From assembly GCA_903912445.1 (NCBI GenBank), contig CAIWHP010000105.1:1-50607 (forward strand): a stretch of DNA of 50,607 bases. Direction: 5' to 3'. Numbering within the stretch: position 1 is the stretch's first letter; the number at the start of each line of letters is the position of its first letter. Source of the stretch: an uncultured Lentisphaerota bacterium. Its GTDB lineage: Bacteria > Verrucomicrobiota > Kiritimatiellia > CAIQIC01. The notes beneath the pieces are model-generated. The model ran no database searches. It was not told the origin of the DNA and saw only the letters and a program-made list of their open reading frames with translations. This document shows positions 15,206 through 24,547 of the stretch, one piece after another. A program made the position numbers and the translations under genes.

Positions 15206-18200
15206 TCAGCTCAACAACAACTCCAAATCCTGGCGCTGCAGGCCGCCGAGCAGGCTGTTTTCGGCGCCGATGATGGCGTCGGCGAGGGCGCGTTTGGTCT
15301 TCTGCAGCTCGAGGATTTTTTCCTCGACGGTGTCGCGCGCGATCAGGCGGTAGGCGAAGACCTGCTGCGTCTGGCCGATGCGGTGCGCGCGGTCGATGGC
15401 CTGCGCCTCGATGGCGGGGTTCCACCACGGGTCGAGCAGGAAGACGTATTCCGCGGCGGTCAGGTTCAGGCCGAGCCCGCCGGCCTTGAGGCTGATCAGG
15501 AACAGCTTGCACTCCGGGTCGTCCTGGAAATGGCGGACGCACGCTTCGCGGTCCTGCGTCTGGCCGTCGAGATATTCATAGGTCAGGCCGGCGGCGTCGA
15601 GCCGCGCGCGCACGAGCGCGAGCAGGCTGGTGAATTGCGAGAAGACGAGCGCCTTGTGATTCTCCTCCAGCACCTCGGCGAGCTGCGGCAGGAGCGCGTC
15701 GAGCTTGGCGCTGGGCGCGGTGGCGTGTTTTTTCTCGATGAGCCCGGGATGGCACGCGGCCTGGCGCAGGCGCAGCAGGGCCTCGAGCACGTGCATCTTG
15801 CTCTTCGCCAGGCCGTCGCGCTCGACGCGCTCGAGCAGCGACCGGCGGAAGTGCGTGCGCAGCTCGTCATAAAAGCGGCGCTGCTTGGGCTCGAGCTCGC
15901 AGAAGATGGTCTCCTCGGTGCGCGCGGGCAGGTCGCGGGCGACCTGGCCCTTGGTGCGGCGCAGGATGAACGGGCGCAGGGCGCGGGCGAGCAGCGCGCG
16001 GGTCGCCTCGTCCGGCTCGGCGGTGGCGAGCTTGAAGACGGAGGCCGCGCCCAGCATGCCGGGGTTGAGGAACTCGAACAGGCTCCAGAGCTCGCCGAGG
16101 TGGTTCTGCACCGGCGTGCCGCTCAGCGCGAGGCGCTGGCGCGCGCGCAGCAGGCGCGTCGCCTTCGTCGTGGCGGCGGCGACGTTCTTGATCGCCTGCG
16201 CCTCGTCGAGGATCACGCAGTCGAACTCGAGGTCCCGGAAGTGCGTGATGTCGTTGCGCAGCGTGCCGTAGGTGGTGAGCACGACGTCGTAGTCCTTGAG
16301 CTGCTCGGCGGTCGCATGGCGCGCGGCGCCGGTGTGCGCGAGCATGCGCAGCTCCGGCGTGAACCGCGCGGCCTCGGCGATCCAGTTGAAGATGAGCGAG
16401 CGCGGCGCGACGACGAGCGAGGTGCGCGGCCCGTCATCGGCGCCAGCGGCGCGCGCGGCGCGGCGCTCCTCGAGGAGCGCGAGCACCTGGATGGTTTTGC
16501 CGAGGCCCATGTCGTCGGCCAGGCAGCCGCCGAAGCCGAAGCGGCGCAGGAAATGGAACCAGCCGAGGCCCTCGCGCTGGTAGGTGCGCAGCTTGCCGAG
16601 GAAGCCGGCGGGCGCCTGGGCGGACTGGATGGTGGAAAAGGTTTCGAGCTCCTTGCGGACGCCGGCGAACAGCGCGTCGCACGTGGCTTCCGGCTGCGCG
16701 GCGAGGAGCGCATCGAGCACGCCGGCCTGGTTGCGCGCGAAGCGCAGGTGATCTTCCTCCTCCGTGCCCAGCTCGGCGAAACGGCCGTAGCGCTTCAGCC
16801 ATTCCTCGGGCAGGATGCCGAAGCTGCCGTCGCCGAGCTTCACCAGGGGCTCGTTTTTCTTCAGCGCGGCGAGCAGCGCGGGCAGCTCCACGCGTTGCCC
16901 GTCGAAGTCCATCGCGCCGCGCAGCTCGAACCAGTCCATGCCGCTGCTCACGGTCATGTTGAACACGCCGCCGCGCCGGTAGGGGCGGCCCTGCGCCTCG
17001 ATGTGCCAGCCGAGCGCGAGCAGCTGGCAGACGACGGGGTTCAGGCGCCGCTCGTTGAGCTGGTAGGGCCAGTCCGCTTCGTACGGGTTGCGCTTGAGGC
17101 CCAGCTCCAGCAGCAGCCCGAGCGCGCGCTGCTCGGCCTCGGCATCGCGGTGCAGGAGCCGGCGGCGGACGGGATCGAAATGAACTTCCGACGCCACGGA
17201 AAAATTGACCGCCACGCCGTCATAGGCGACCGCGCAGCGCGCCGGGAGCACCTCGGGCTGCCACGAGTTGAGCGCGCGGCCGATGACGAGCTGGAACTGC
17301 GGCGCGTGCTTTTCGTCGCGCACCTGCCACTCCGCCGGCAGCGTCAGCGCGGGCAGGCGGCCGTGCTCCACGAGGCGCTGCAGGAGCGCATCGGCATCGG
17401 CGGCGGGCACGAGGATCTTGTTTTGCGCGAGCCGCAGCGCCTCGCACAACGGCAGCGTCGCATCGTCCTGCAGGCGCGCGGCGACGCCGTTGCTGAGCAG
17501 CCAGCCGGGCAGCGCCGTCACGCCGGGCGCCAGCAGGTCCAGTGTCTCGCCGGCGCGTGCGTAGTGGCCGGCCACCATGAACATGTCTTGTTTTCCGGTG
17601 GGCCGCACCTCAAGGTGGAACCGCCAGGGCACGGTGGTGTCCACGCCTTTCAGCAACAGGTCCGGCGCGCGTTCCTGCCGCAGAAAGCAGCGGCCCGTCT
17701 GGATCAGCTCCGGCAGCAGCAGGTCCACCTGCGCCCGTGTGCGCAGCGAAACGCACGCCGGCGTTTTGTAGCTGCTGTAGACGTAGCCGCCATAGGTGTC
17801 CACTGCGCCCAGCAGCAGCGCGAGCAGCCGCTGGTCCTGCGCGTTGCCCACGAGCTCCAACTCGGCGGGCGGCACGCGCAGCGGCCGCGGCGTATTCCAG
17901 TCGCCCGCTTTTTTCCGCGTGCAAAACTCCACCGCCACCTGCACCCGCTGGTCGCCGAAGGCGTGCGACGGCGGCAGCAGCGCGTAGCGGATCAGGTGCT
18001 CGCGCGCCCACGCGCCGGTGGCCGGCGGCGGTGCGTTGAAGTAGGCGGCATCCAGCTGCCGCTGCCAGAGCGGCGGCGGCGGCGCCGGCGGACGCGCCAT
18101 CACAAACGCGGCGGGGGGCTGCCCGGCCGGCGGCGCGTGCTGCATCGGCCGCTGCGCGGCGGTCCCGGCATCGGTGCAGTGCACCGGGAGGGGCTCCGCG

Positions 18201-18481
18201 TCCGGCGGCTGGAGCACCGCGCCCGCATCGGCCTGCATGATCGTGGCCCAGACGTGCTTGCAGGGGCCGTGCTCCGCGAAGTAGGGGCAGGAACAAAAGA
18301 TGTGCAGGCCCTCCTCGTCCACGTCGAGCGTCACCCCGTAGGTGGTGTGGCCGCGCACGTGGGCCTCGACCGCCAGCACGTCGGCAGCCACGAGCTCCAC
18401 GAGGCCGCGCTGGAAATAGGCCGCGCCGCGCTGGCGGATCGCGACGGAGAATTGGTCCTGCACGTTTTCGGACAGACTCAT
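15206..18481 (-). CDS. SWIM-domain SNF2/Swi2-type DEAD-like helicase
   Basis: A 1091-residue protein. Residues 63-76 form a SWIM zinc finger (CSCPYFAEHGPCKH, CxCx8CxH). A roughly 550-residue variable middle region precedes the motor. The motor has Walker A ADDMGLGKTIQ near residue 660, motif II LDEAQAIKN near 758 and motif III LSGTPVQNHLGELWSLFEFL. The C-terminal helicase half has VFSQFT, LISLKAGGLGLNLTAA and DRAHRIGQTQ. This is the bacterial SWIM-SNF2 architecture (HepA/RapA-like superfamily 2 translocase), with a proposed role in nucleoprotein remodelling; cellular function is unknown. Its ATG overlaps the stop of the upstream glycosyltransferase gene as ATGA, so it is translationally coupled to it, an odd functional pairing. 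All motor motifs look intact. Confidence 0.9.
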   Translation of the reverse strand: MSLSENVQDQFSVAIRQRGAAYFQRGLVELVAADVLAVEAHVRGHTTYGVTLDVDEEGLHIFCSCPYFAEHGPCKHVWATIMQADAGAVLQPPDAEPLPVHCTDAGTAAQRPMQHAPPAGQPPAAFVMARPPAPPPPLWQRQLDAAYFNAPPPATGAWAREHLIRYALLPPSHAFGDQRVQVAVEFCTRKKAGDWNTPRPLRVPPAELELVGNAQDQRLLALLLGAVDTYGGYVYSSYKTPACVSLRTRAQVDLLLPELIQTGRCFLRQERAPDLLLKGVDTTVPWRFHLEVRPTGKQDMFMVAGHYARAGETLDLLAPGVTALPGWLLSNGVAARLQDDATLPLCEALRLAQNKILVPAADADALLQRLVEHGRLPALTLPAEWQVRDEKHAPQFQLVIGRALNSWQPEVLPARCAVAYDGVAVNFSVASEVHFDPVRRRLLHRDAEAEQRALGLLLELGLKRNPYEADWPYQLNERRLNPVVCQLLALGWHIEAQGRPYRRGGVFNMTVSSGMDWFELRGAMDFDGQRVELPALLAALKKNEPLVKLGDGSFGILPEEWLKRYGRFAELGTEEEDHLRFARNQAGVLDALLAAQPEATCDALFAGVRKELETFSTIQSAQAPAGFLGKLRTYQREGLGWFHFLRRFGFGGCLADDMGLGKTIQVLALLEERRAARAAGADDGPRTSLVVAPRSLIFNWIAEAARFTPELRMLAHTGAARHATAEQLKDYDVVLTTYGTLRNDITHFRDLEFDCVILDEAQAIKNVAAATTKATRLLRARQRLALSGTPVQNHLGELWSLFEFLNPGMLGAASVFKLATAEPDEATRALLARALRPFILRRTKGQVARDLPARTEETIFCELEPKQRRFYDELRTHFRRSLLERVERDGLAKSKMHVLEALLRLRQAACHPGLIEKKHATAPSAKLDALLPQLAEVLEENHKALVFSQFTSLLALVRARLDAAGLTYEYLDGQTQDREACVRHFQDDPECKLFLISLKAGGLGLNLTAAEYVFLLDPWWNPAIEAQAIDRAHRIGQTQQVFAYRLIARDTVEEKILELQKTKRALADAIIGAENSLLGGLQRQDLELLLS

Positions 18482-19452
18482 GCGCGGAGCATCTCCCGTG
18501 CGGCGGCGATCACCAGGTCCGGCGTGATACGCGCCATGCAAGCGAGGTCGCCGCGCCGGCAGCGCGCGCGGAAGCAGATGGCGCAGTCGGCCACCGGGGC
18601 CGAGACCACGCGATGCTGCGCCCCGTAGGGCCCGGTGCGGCGGGGGTCGGTCGGGCCGAACAGCGCCAGCACTGGCACGCCCACCGCGGCCGCGATGTGC
18701 ATCGGCCCGGAGTCCACCGTCAGGGCCAGATCCATTGCCTGCATCACGCTGCCCAGTTCGATCAGCGAGGTCTGGCCGGACAAGTCAACCGCCGCCGCGC
18801 CGAGCGCCGCGGCGATCGTGCCGCAGACGGCCCGGTCCTCCGGCGCGCCGACGAGGAAGAAGTGCGCGCCGGTCTGCGCGCGGAGGGCGCGGGCGACCTC
18901 GACGAAGCGCGCGGCGGGCCAGTTCTTCGTCTCCCAGCGCGAGCAGGGCGCCAGCGCGATGCGCGGGTGCGCGGCGGCAAAGGCCTTCCGCGGGAACACG
19001 ACCGGAAATTCCGGCGTCGCCGGCAGCGGCAGGCCGAGGTGGCGCACGACTTCGAGCGCCTCCTCGACGGCATGGCGGTTCTTGTCCCGCAGGCCGCCGA
19101 CCTCATGGTAGAAGAGCCGGGAGATCTCGCGGTGATAGCTCGGGCCGATCCGGCGCACGCCGCGCGCGAGCCGGCCCACGAGCGCGCTCTTGGTCAGCCC
19201 CTGCAGGTCCACGATCAGGTCATAGCGGTCGCGGCGCAGCTCGCGCAGGCAGGGCCGCAGGCCGGCGGCGCCGCCGCGGCGCGTGACCCCGATGACGCGG
19301 CGCACGTCGCTGAAGCAGCGCACCAGCTCGACGTACGTCGTTTGCGTGACCCAGTCCACCGTCGCGCCGAGCCCCTGCCGCAGGGCGCGGACGGTCGGTA
19401 GCGCGTGGAACAGGTCGCCGAGCGAACTTAATTTGACGATAAGAATGTGCAT
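18478..19452 (-). CDS. Glycosyltransferase family 9 (ADP-heptose:LPS heptosyltransferase-like)
   Basis: A 324-residue GT-B enzyme. The N-terminus MHILIVKLSSLGDLFHALP and DLIVDLQGLTKSALVGRL are typical of WaaC/WaaF-like proteins, as are the acceptor-side PCSRWETKNWPAARFVEVA and the donor-site block DSGPMHIAAAVGVPVLALFGPTDPRRTGPYG. It most likely adds a heptose to the lipopolysaccharide inner core at the cytoplasmic face of the inner membrane, which implies LPS in this organism. It most resembles heptosyltransferase I (WaaC), but this is not certain. It is followed by the overlapping SNF2 gene. Upstream, a 110-bp gap with palindromes separates it from argF. Confidence 0.85.
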   Translation of the reverse strand: MHILIVKLSSLGDLFHALPTVRALRQGLGATVDWVTQTTYVELVRCFSDVRRVIGVTRRGGAAGLRPCLRELRRDRYDLIVDLQGLTKSALVGRLARGVRRIGPSYHREISRLFYHEVGGLRDKNRHAVEEALEVVRHLGLPLPATPEFPVVFPRKAFAAAHPRIALAPCSRWETKNWPAARFVEVARALRAQTGAHFFLVGAPEDRAVCGTIAAALGAAAVDLSGQTSLIELGSVMQAMDLALTVDSGPMHIAAAVGVPVLALFGPTDPRRTGPYGAQHRVVSAPVADCAICFRARCRRGDLACMARITPDLVIAAAREMLRA

Positions 19453-19475
19453 CTCAACTCACCGCTGCGGAGGGT

Positions 19476-19524
19476 GTTCCAAGTCGTGGAAACCCGGCGG
19501 GCCGTCGGTTCCAAGGCCGGGGGC
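19476..19524. repeat. Pair of TTTCCAA-type palindromes, second degenerate
   Basis: GTTCCAAGTCGTGGAAAC at 19476-19493 is followed 32 bp later by GTTCCAAGGCCGGG, a decayed copy that keeps only the left arm. The pair sits between argF and the glycosyltransferase gene. The 32-bp period is the same as in the other clusters. Confidence 0.65.
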
Positions 19525-19562
19525 CGGTGGCGGCGCCGTGGCCCGGCCCGGGAGCGCGGCGC

Positions 19563-20501
19563 TTATTTCTTCAGATCCTCCAGCAAGCGGACCAGGATCG
19601 CCTTGTGGGCGTGGAGCCGGTTCTCGGCCTCGTCGAAGACGACGGACTGCGGCCCATCCATGACCTCGGCGGTCTGCTCGAAGCCGCGCAGCGCGGGCAG
19701 GCAGTTCATGAAGATCGCGTCCGGGGCGGCCTCCGCCATGAGCGCGGCGCTCACCTGGTAGGGCGTGAAGACGCGGACGCGCTCCTCGAGCTTTTCGTGC
19801 GCGACGTGATAGCTCATCCACGAGTCGGTATAGACCACGTCGGCGCCGCGCACGGCCTCGGCGGCATCGGCCGTGATGAGCACCTGCGAGCCGGCTTTCT
19901 TGGCGAAGCCGGTCGCGGAGCGGGTCACGTCGGCGGCGGGCGTGTAGTCGCCGCCCTCGGGACAGGCGACGCGGATGTCGAGCCCCAGCTTGCTGCAGCC
20001 GATCATCAGCGAGTGCGTCACGTTGTTGTGGCCGTCGCCGCAGTACGCCACCTTGACGCCCTTGAGCCGGCCCTTCTTCTCGCGGATCGTCTGGAGGTCG
20101 GCGAGGATCTGCGTCGGATGCGCGTGGTCGGTCAGCGCGTTGATGACGGGGATCGTGGCGTGATGCGCGAGCTCGACGATGACCTCGTGCTTGAAGAGGC
20201 GCGCGCTCACGATGTTCACGTAGCGGCTGATGACGCGCGCGGTGTCGGCGATGTTTTCCTTGCCGGCGCCGAGCGGCGAGGTGCCCATGTCGTAGTAGAT
20301 CGCGTGGCCGCCCATCTGCGTGACGCCGGTCTCGAAGGAGACGCGCGTGCGGAGGCTCGGCTTCTCGAAGATCATCAGCAGCGTCTTGCCGGCCATCGCC
20401 ATGGCGTACTTGGCGGGCTGCCGTTTCATGTCGTCGGCGAGGTCGAGAACCTCCTCGATGAGCTGCGGCGGCCATTCCTTCATACTGACGAGATGCAACA
20501 T
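19563..20501 (-). CDS. argF: Ornithine carbamoyltransferase
   Basis: A 312-residue carbamoyltransferase of normal OTC size. Carbamoyl-phosphate site: FEKPSLRTRVSFETG (S-x-R-T-R). Also present are HPTQ, YTDSWMS and the OTC-type end GPQSVVFDEAENRLHAHKA. The enzyme converts ornithine and carbamoyl phosphate to citrulline in arginine synthesis. The loop that usually reads MHCLPAHRG is MNCLPALRG here; Cys, Leu and Pro are kept but two His are replaced. AGGAG lies 7 nt before the ATG and the pyrB stop is 13 bp upstream, so it is the second gene of a pyrB-argF unit. N-acetyl- or N-succinylornithine specificity cannot be excluded, but the DEAENRLHA tail favours OTC. Confidence 0.9.
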   Translation of the reverse strand: MLHLVSMKEWPPQLIEEVLDLADDMKRQPAKYAMAMAGKTLLMIFEKPSLRTRVSFETGVTQMGGHAIYYDMGTSPLGAGKENIADTARVISRYVNIVSARLFKHEVIVELAHHATIPVINALTDHAHPTQILADLQTIREKKGRLKGVKVAYCGDGHNNVTHSLMIGCSKLGLDIRVACPEGGDYTPAADVTRSATGFAKKAGSQVLITADAAEAVRGADVVYTDSWMSYHVAHEKLEERVRVFTPYQVSAALMAEAAPDAIFMNCLPALRGFEQTAEVMDGPQSVVFDEAENRLHAHKAILVRLLEDLKK

Positions 20502-20514
20502 AGCCGGCTCCTGG

Positions 20515-21603
20515 TTAGCTGGTCAAATCCTGGTAGTAGCGGTCGGCCTCGGCGTCGCGCTCGAAGATCGCGAGGATGAGCGCGGCGCGGATCCACATGC
20601 CGTTGCGGACCTGCCGCCAGTACATCGCGCGCGGGTCGGCATCGATCTCCGGGGCGATCTCCGCGCGGCGCGGCAGCGGGTGCAGGATGGCGGCGTCGGC
20701 CTTGAGCCAGGCGAGGTGCTCGGCGCGCAGGTGGAAGCGCGACACGTCGAGCTTCCCTCTCTCGCCCGGCCGGTCCCATTCGTCCTGGATGCGCGTCATG
20801 TAGATCGCGTCGGCGGCGGGCATCACCTGCGCGAAGTCCGCCGTGAGCTCGTACTGGACGCCCGCCGCGCGCAGCGCCGCGAGGATGTCCTCGCCGACCT
20901 GCAGCTCCGGCGGCGCGACAAAGACCATCCGCATGTCGCGGTAGAGCGCCAGCAGCAGCGCCAGCGAGCGCACCGTGCGGCCCCGCAGCAGGTCGCCGAC
21001 GAAGGCGATGGTCTTGCCGTCGATCCCCCCGAGCGGCTCGAAGCTGCGCTGGAGTGTGTAGATGTCCAGCAGCGCCTGCGTCGGGTGCTGGTCCTTGCCG
21101 GAGCCGGCGTTGACCACCGGCACGGGCCGGGTCGTGTTGCCCAGCAGCCACGCGATGCGCTCGGCAAAGCCGCCCTCCGGGTGGCGCATGATGATCATGT
21201 CGAAATAGGAGCTGAACGTGCGGACGCTGTCCTCCTGCGACTCGCCCTTCATCTCGCTCGAGGTGGTCGTGTCGCGGACGTTGGCGAGCTGCAGGCCGAC
21301 GATCTGGCTGGCGGCGTGGAACGAGAGGAAGGTGCGGGTCGAGGGCTGGGCGAAGTAGAGCATCGCGCGCTTCTCGCGGAGCAGATCCTGCAGGAAGAGC
21401 ATCCCGCCGCGCGTCTTGGCGATGCGGCGGATCTTGGTGGCCAGCGCGCAGAGCCGCTCGAGCGTCGGGCGGTCGAACTGCTGGGCCACGAGCGCGTGGT
21501 AGGGCCGCCCGTTGCGCTGGAAATGCACCGCCTTCTCCGCGATGCTGAGCTTCTGAAAGTCAGCCCACGGGATGTCCTTGAGCGGATTGTCACGATACAT
21601 CAT
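20515..21603 (-). CDS. pyrB: Aspartate carbamoyltransferase catalytic chain (long form)
   Basis: A 362-residue protein, about 50 residues longer than typical PyrB. The extra length is an N-terminal extension (PWADFQKLSIAEKAVHFQRN) before the first core helix. Core motifs are FAQPSTRTFLSFHAA (carbamoyl-phosphate site), GSGKDQHPTQALLDIYT and ILHPLPRRAEIAPEID. The reaction is carbamoyl phosphate plus aspartate to carbamoylaspartate, the first committed step of pyrimidine synthesis. AGGAGA precedes the tandem ATG ATG start. A TACAGT -10-like hexamer lies about 40 bp upstream with a poor -35. The same-strand argF follows, so the two enzymes that compete for carbamoyl phosphate are co-expressed. 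No pyrI regulatory chain is seen. Confidence 0.88.
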   Translation of the reverse strand: MMYRDNPLKDIPWADFQKLSIAEKAVHFQRNGRPYHALVAQQFDRPTLERLCALATKIRRIAKTRGGMLFLQDLLREKRAMLYFAQPSTRTFLSFHAASQIVGLQLANVRDTTTSSEMKGESQEDSVRTFSSYFDMIIMRHPEGGFAERIAWLLGNTTRPVPVVNAGSGKDQHPTQALLDIYTLQRSFEPLGGIDGKTIAFVGDLLRGRTVRSLALLLALYRDMRMVFVAPPELQVGEDILAALRAAGVQYELTADFAQVMPAADAIYMTRIQDEWDRPGERGKLDVSRFHLRAEHLAWLKADAAILHPLPRRAEIAPEIDADPRAMYWRQVRNGMWIRAALILAIFERDAEADRYYQDLTS

Positions 21604-21772
21604 GGGTTGTGTTCTCCTGCGTCCGATGTGCGGCGCGCGCCGACTGTAGCGCAGCCCCGCCAGATTTCGAGCCGAAAAACCGGCGGGGGAAGGATCCGCG
21701 GGCTGACGCGGTGGGTGAGCGCCGGGCGCCGGGCGGGCAGGCGGCGTGCCGCCGTGGCTGCATCCCCCGCGG

Positions 21773-23395
21773 TCACACGAGGTTGTAGCGGCCGGGGGCG
21801 ATGATGTGGTTGGGGTCCAGCACGCGCTTGAGGTCGCGCACGGTCTGCCAGAACACATCGCCCGCGTCCACGACCAGCGGGGTGTTCTGGGGGCCGATGC
21901 GGTAGGGCGGGTAACCGCGGCGGATGAACTCGGCGGTCAGCTCGTCGTTGCAGGCGTGGGCGGCGGCGACGCGGTCGGGCTGCCGGCGGTCGAAGGCGTT
22001 GTTGATGACGCATTCGAGGGCGCGGCTGTCCACGAGGTTCAAGGTGACGAACGGCGTGAAGCCGTGCTTGGCATAGACCTGGTAGGTCAGGTCCATCGCT
22101 TCTTTGGCGCACTGGCCGTCCGGCGGCAGGAAGGGGACGCAAAAGAGCATGCCGCAATGGCTTTGGTCGGGATCGTCGCTGGTGTGCTCCGGCAGCTCGC
22201 CCAAGGGCCACCACACGCTCTGCATCGGGCCATCGGTGGGGATGCCGCGCGCGAGGTCGGCGAGCGGGCGCACGGCGTGGAGCATGATGCGCTGGTCGCG
22301 CACCCACGGGATGAAGTCGAGCGGGCGCGAAAGCGTGTCGGCGGTCGTCAGGAGGCTGTCGGTGATGAACAGGACCTCGGCGAGGCCGCGCAGCGCCTGC
22401 CGGATGGCGCGGCGCGCGAGCCGCAGCTCGCCCGCGCTGCCCGGGATGCCGCAGACGGCGCTCCACGGGCCAAAGCCGGCGGCGGCAATCAGCGCCTCGG
22501 CCCGCGCGCGCAGCGCGGCGCCGTCGCCGGCGGGGTCGCGCTGGCGGAGCTGGCCGAAGACGAGCGGGCCCAGCGCGATCTGCGTGCGCTCGCGGTTGCC
22601 GATATGCCAGACGCTGCGGACCACGTCGCGGCGGCGCAGGTCGGCCAGCGCCTCCACGAAGGCGGCCAGCTGGTCGCTGCGCTTGATCTTGGCGATGACG
22701 GCCATGGCCGCCGCGGGCTTCGGCATCAGCTCGAAGCCGGCGGAGGTGACGATGCCATAGTTGGACTGCGCGAAGAGGCCGTCGAGCTCCGGGCCGATGC
22801 CGTGGCGGTAGCCGTAGGCGGTCTTGACTCCGGCCATGTGGCTGAAGCCGGTCCGCAGGATTTCGCCGTTGCCCAGCACGATCTCCAGGCCGGAGAGGCT
22901 GTGCGCGCGCGTCGAAAAGTAGCCGATGCCGCGCTCGAGCGCGTTGCCGATCAGGCTCGTGTCGCGCGAGGCGCCGGTGACGTTGAGCAGCAGCGGCAGG
23001 TGGTGCGCCTGCAGGTGGTCGTAGAGCTGGCCCTGCGTCACGCCCGGCTCGATCACGGCGTACTGGCCGGCGACGTTGATGTCGCGGATGCGGTTCAGGC
23101 GCGCGAGGTCCACGATGACGACGCCGTCGCGCCCCGGCAGGCGCGAGCCGAGGCCCCAGTTGCGGCCGCGGCTGAGCGGATAGAGCGGGACGAGGTGGCG
23201 GTTGGCGATCTGCACGACGGCCTGCACCTCGGCGGTGCTGCCGGGCAGCAGCACGGCGGGGATGGCGCGCGGCAGGCCGCCGACGTTGTTCTGGTAGGCG
23301 GCGAGCGTGGCGGCATCGGCGCGCACATGGGCGGCGCCGAGCGCGGCGCGCCAGTCGGCGAGCGCGGCTGCGAGGTTGGCCTCTGCCGGGTTCAT
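21773..23395 (-). CDS. VAO-family FAD-linked oxidase/dehydrogenase (4-cresol dehydrogenase-like)
   Basis: A 540-residue protein. The N-terminal FAD-binding (PCMH) domain contains LPGSTAEVQAVVQIAN, YPLSRGRNWGLGSRLPG and AVIEPGVTQGQLYDHL, then GNALERGIGY, the pattern of vanillyl-alcohol oxidase and 4-cresol dehydrogenase flavoprotein subunits. The C-terminal substrate domain ends LDPNHIIAPGRYNLV. Such enzymes oxidise para-substituted phenols and related aromatics. A c-type cytochrome partner, as in 4-cresol dehydrogenase, is not in the window. The ATG overlaps the stop of the histidine-kinase gene (in its C-terminal frame) as ATGA. A FadL-like channel lies further upstream on the same strand, consistent with uptake and oxidation of an aromatic compound. 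The exact substrate is not predictable. Confidence 0.82.
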   Translation of the reverse strand: MNPAEANLAAALADWRAALGAAHVRADAATLAAYQNNVGGLPRAIPAVLLPGSTAEVQAVVQIANRHLVPLYPLSRGRNWGLGSRLPGRDGVVIVDLARLNRIRDINVAGQYAVIEPGVTQGQLYDHLQAHHLPLLLNVTGASRDTSLIGNALERGIGYFSTRAHSLSGLEIVLGNGEILRTGFSHMAGVKTAYGYRHGIGPELDGLFAQSNYGIVTSAGFELMPKPAAAMAVIAKIKRSDQLAAFVEALADLRRRDVVRSVWHIGNRERTQIALGPLVFGQLRQRDPAGDGAALRARAEALIAAAGFGPWSAVCGIPGSAGELRLARRAIRQALRGLAEVLFITDSLLTTADTLSRPLDFIPWVRDQRIMLHAVRPLADLARGIPTDGPMQSVWWPLGELPEHTSDDPDQSHCGMLFCVPFLPPDGQCAKEAMDLTYQVYAKHGFTPFVTLNLVDSRALECVINNAFDRRQPDRVAAAHACNDELTAEFIRRGYPPYRIGPQNTPLVVDAGDVFWQTVRDLKRVLDPNHIIAPGRYNLV

Positions 23396-24530
23396 GACTT
23401 GGTGGTCAGGGGCAGGCGCACGATGAACGTCGCGCCGGCGCCGGGCTGGCTTTCGGCGGCGATGGTGCCGCCGCGCTCCACGATGACCTGCTGGGTGATG
23501 AACAAGCCCAGGCCGGTGCCGGACTTGCCCTTGGTGGTGAAGTAGGGCTCGAAGATGTGGGGCTGATGCCCGCCCCGTTGTCGATGAAGCGGAGCTCCGC
23601 CTCCTTGGCCCCGCAGACGCAGCGGAGGTTGATGACGCCGGTGCCGTCCGTCACGGCGTCGAGCGCGTTGTTCACGAGGTTGCTGAACGCCCGGACAAAC
23701 TGGATGTGCTCGGCCTCGATCCGCCCGCCCGGCCCGGGGTCGCACGCCAGCTCCATCGTGATGGCGCGGGCCTGGCACTGCGGCCGCACGGCTTCGGCGA
23801 CCTCGCGCAGCACGTCGCAGATGGCCAGGGTTTGCAGCTGCTGCTCGCCCCGGCGGCTGAACTGCAGCCACATCGCGCTCATCTCGCGGCACTGCTCGAG
23901 GTTCTTCTCGATGTTCTGGAGGAAGTCGGAGGTCTCGCTCCACTGCGGGCCGAGCTTCTCCTTGGACTGGCGCAATTCCTCGCCGAGCAGCTCGACATAG
24001 CCGAGCACGGCCGTCAGCGGGCTGCGCAGGTCGTGGAGGAACTCGGCCGACTTCTGGCCGACCTGGGCCATGTGGTTCTTACGCGCCAGCTCGTCGAGCA
24101 GCATCTGGTTGATCTTGCGCAGCTCGTCGGACGTCTGGCGGTGGCGGCGCAGCAGCCGCGTGCGCTGTACGTGCTGGCGGACGTTCGCCAGCATCTCGTG
24201 CGTGTCGAACGGTTTCCGCAGGTAGTCGTTCGCGCCGCGCCGGATGGCCTCCTGCGCGGTCTCGAGCGCACCGAAGCCCGTCAGGATCAGCACCGCCACG
24301 TCCGGGTCGAGCTTGCGGATTTCCGTCAGGCCGTCGATGCCGTTGATGCCCGGCATGCGGATGTCCAGGAGGATCACGTCCGGGTGCTGCTCCTGCAGCA
24401 GGCGCAGGCCGACGGTGACCCCCTCGGCCAGAAAGACCTGGAATTCATTTTTGAGCAGGATGCGCAGGCTTTCGCGCGGACCGAGCTCGTCATCGATCAC
24501 AAGGACTTTGGCGGGTGGTATCGGCGGCAT
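23392..24530 (-). pseudogene. Response regulator-histidine kinase hybrid, frameshifted in the ATP-binding domain
   Basis: Residues 1-125 form a receiver domain (VLVIDDE, phospho-acceptor Asp56 in LLDIRMP, Lys106 in RKPFD). Then come a coiled segment, an H-box with His166 (FLHDLRSPL), the N-box NLVNNALDA and G1 DNGAGISP. At that point (about 23559-23566) the reading frame is lost. The remaining HIFEPYFTTKGKSGTGLGLF and C-terminal strands read on in another frame to a TGA at 23392. The continuing first frame gives a Ser/Pro/Ala-rich junk tail ending at 23406. The C-terminal frame is the one whose stop overlaps the next gene as ATGA, showing that it is ancestral. Homologues also have several residues between GISP and HIFEP, so a small deletion of a length not divisible by three is likely. 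The kinase is predicted inactive unless this is a sequence error. Confidence 0.8.
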
Positions 24531-24547
24531 GTTCAGTTCACGCTCGG

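Noticed and set aside
14033-18628. 1,531-residue plus-strand frame
   Set aside because: Antisense to the SWIM-SNF2 helicase and lipoprotein genes; those carry all expected motifs, and this frame has none.
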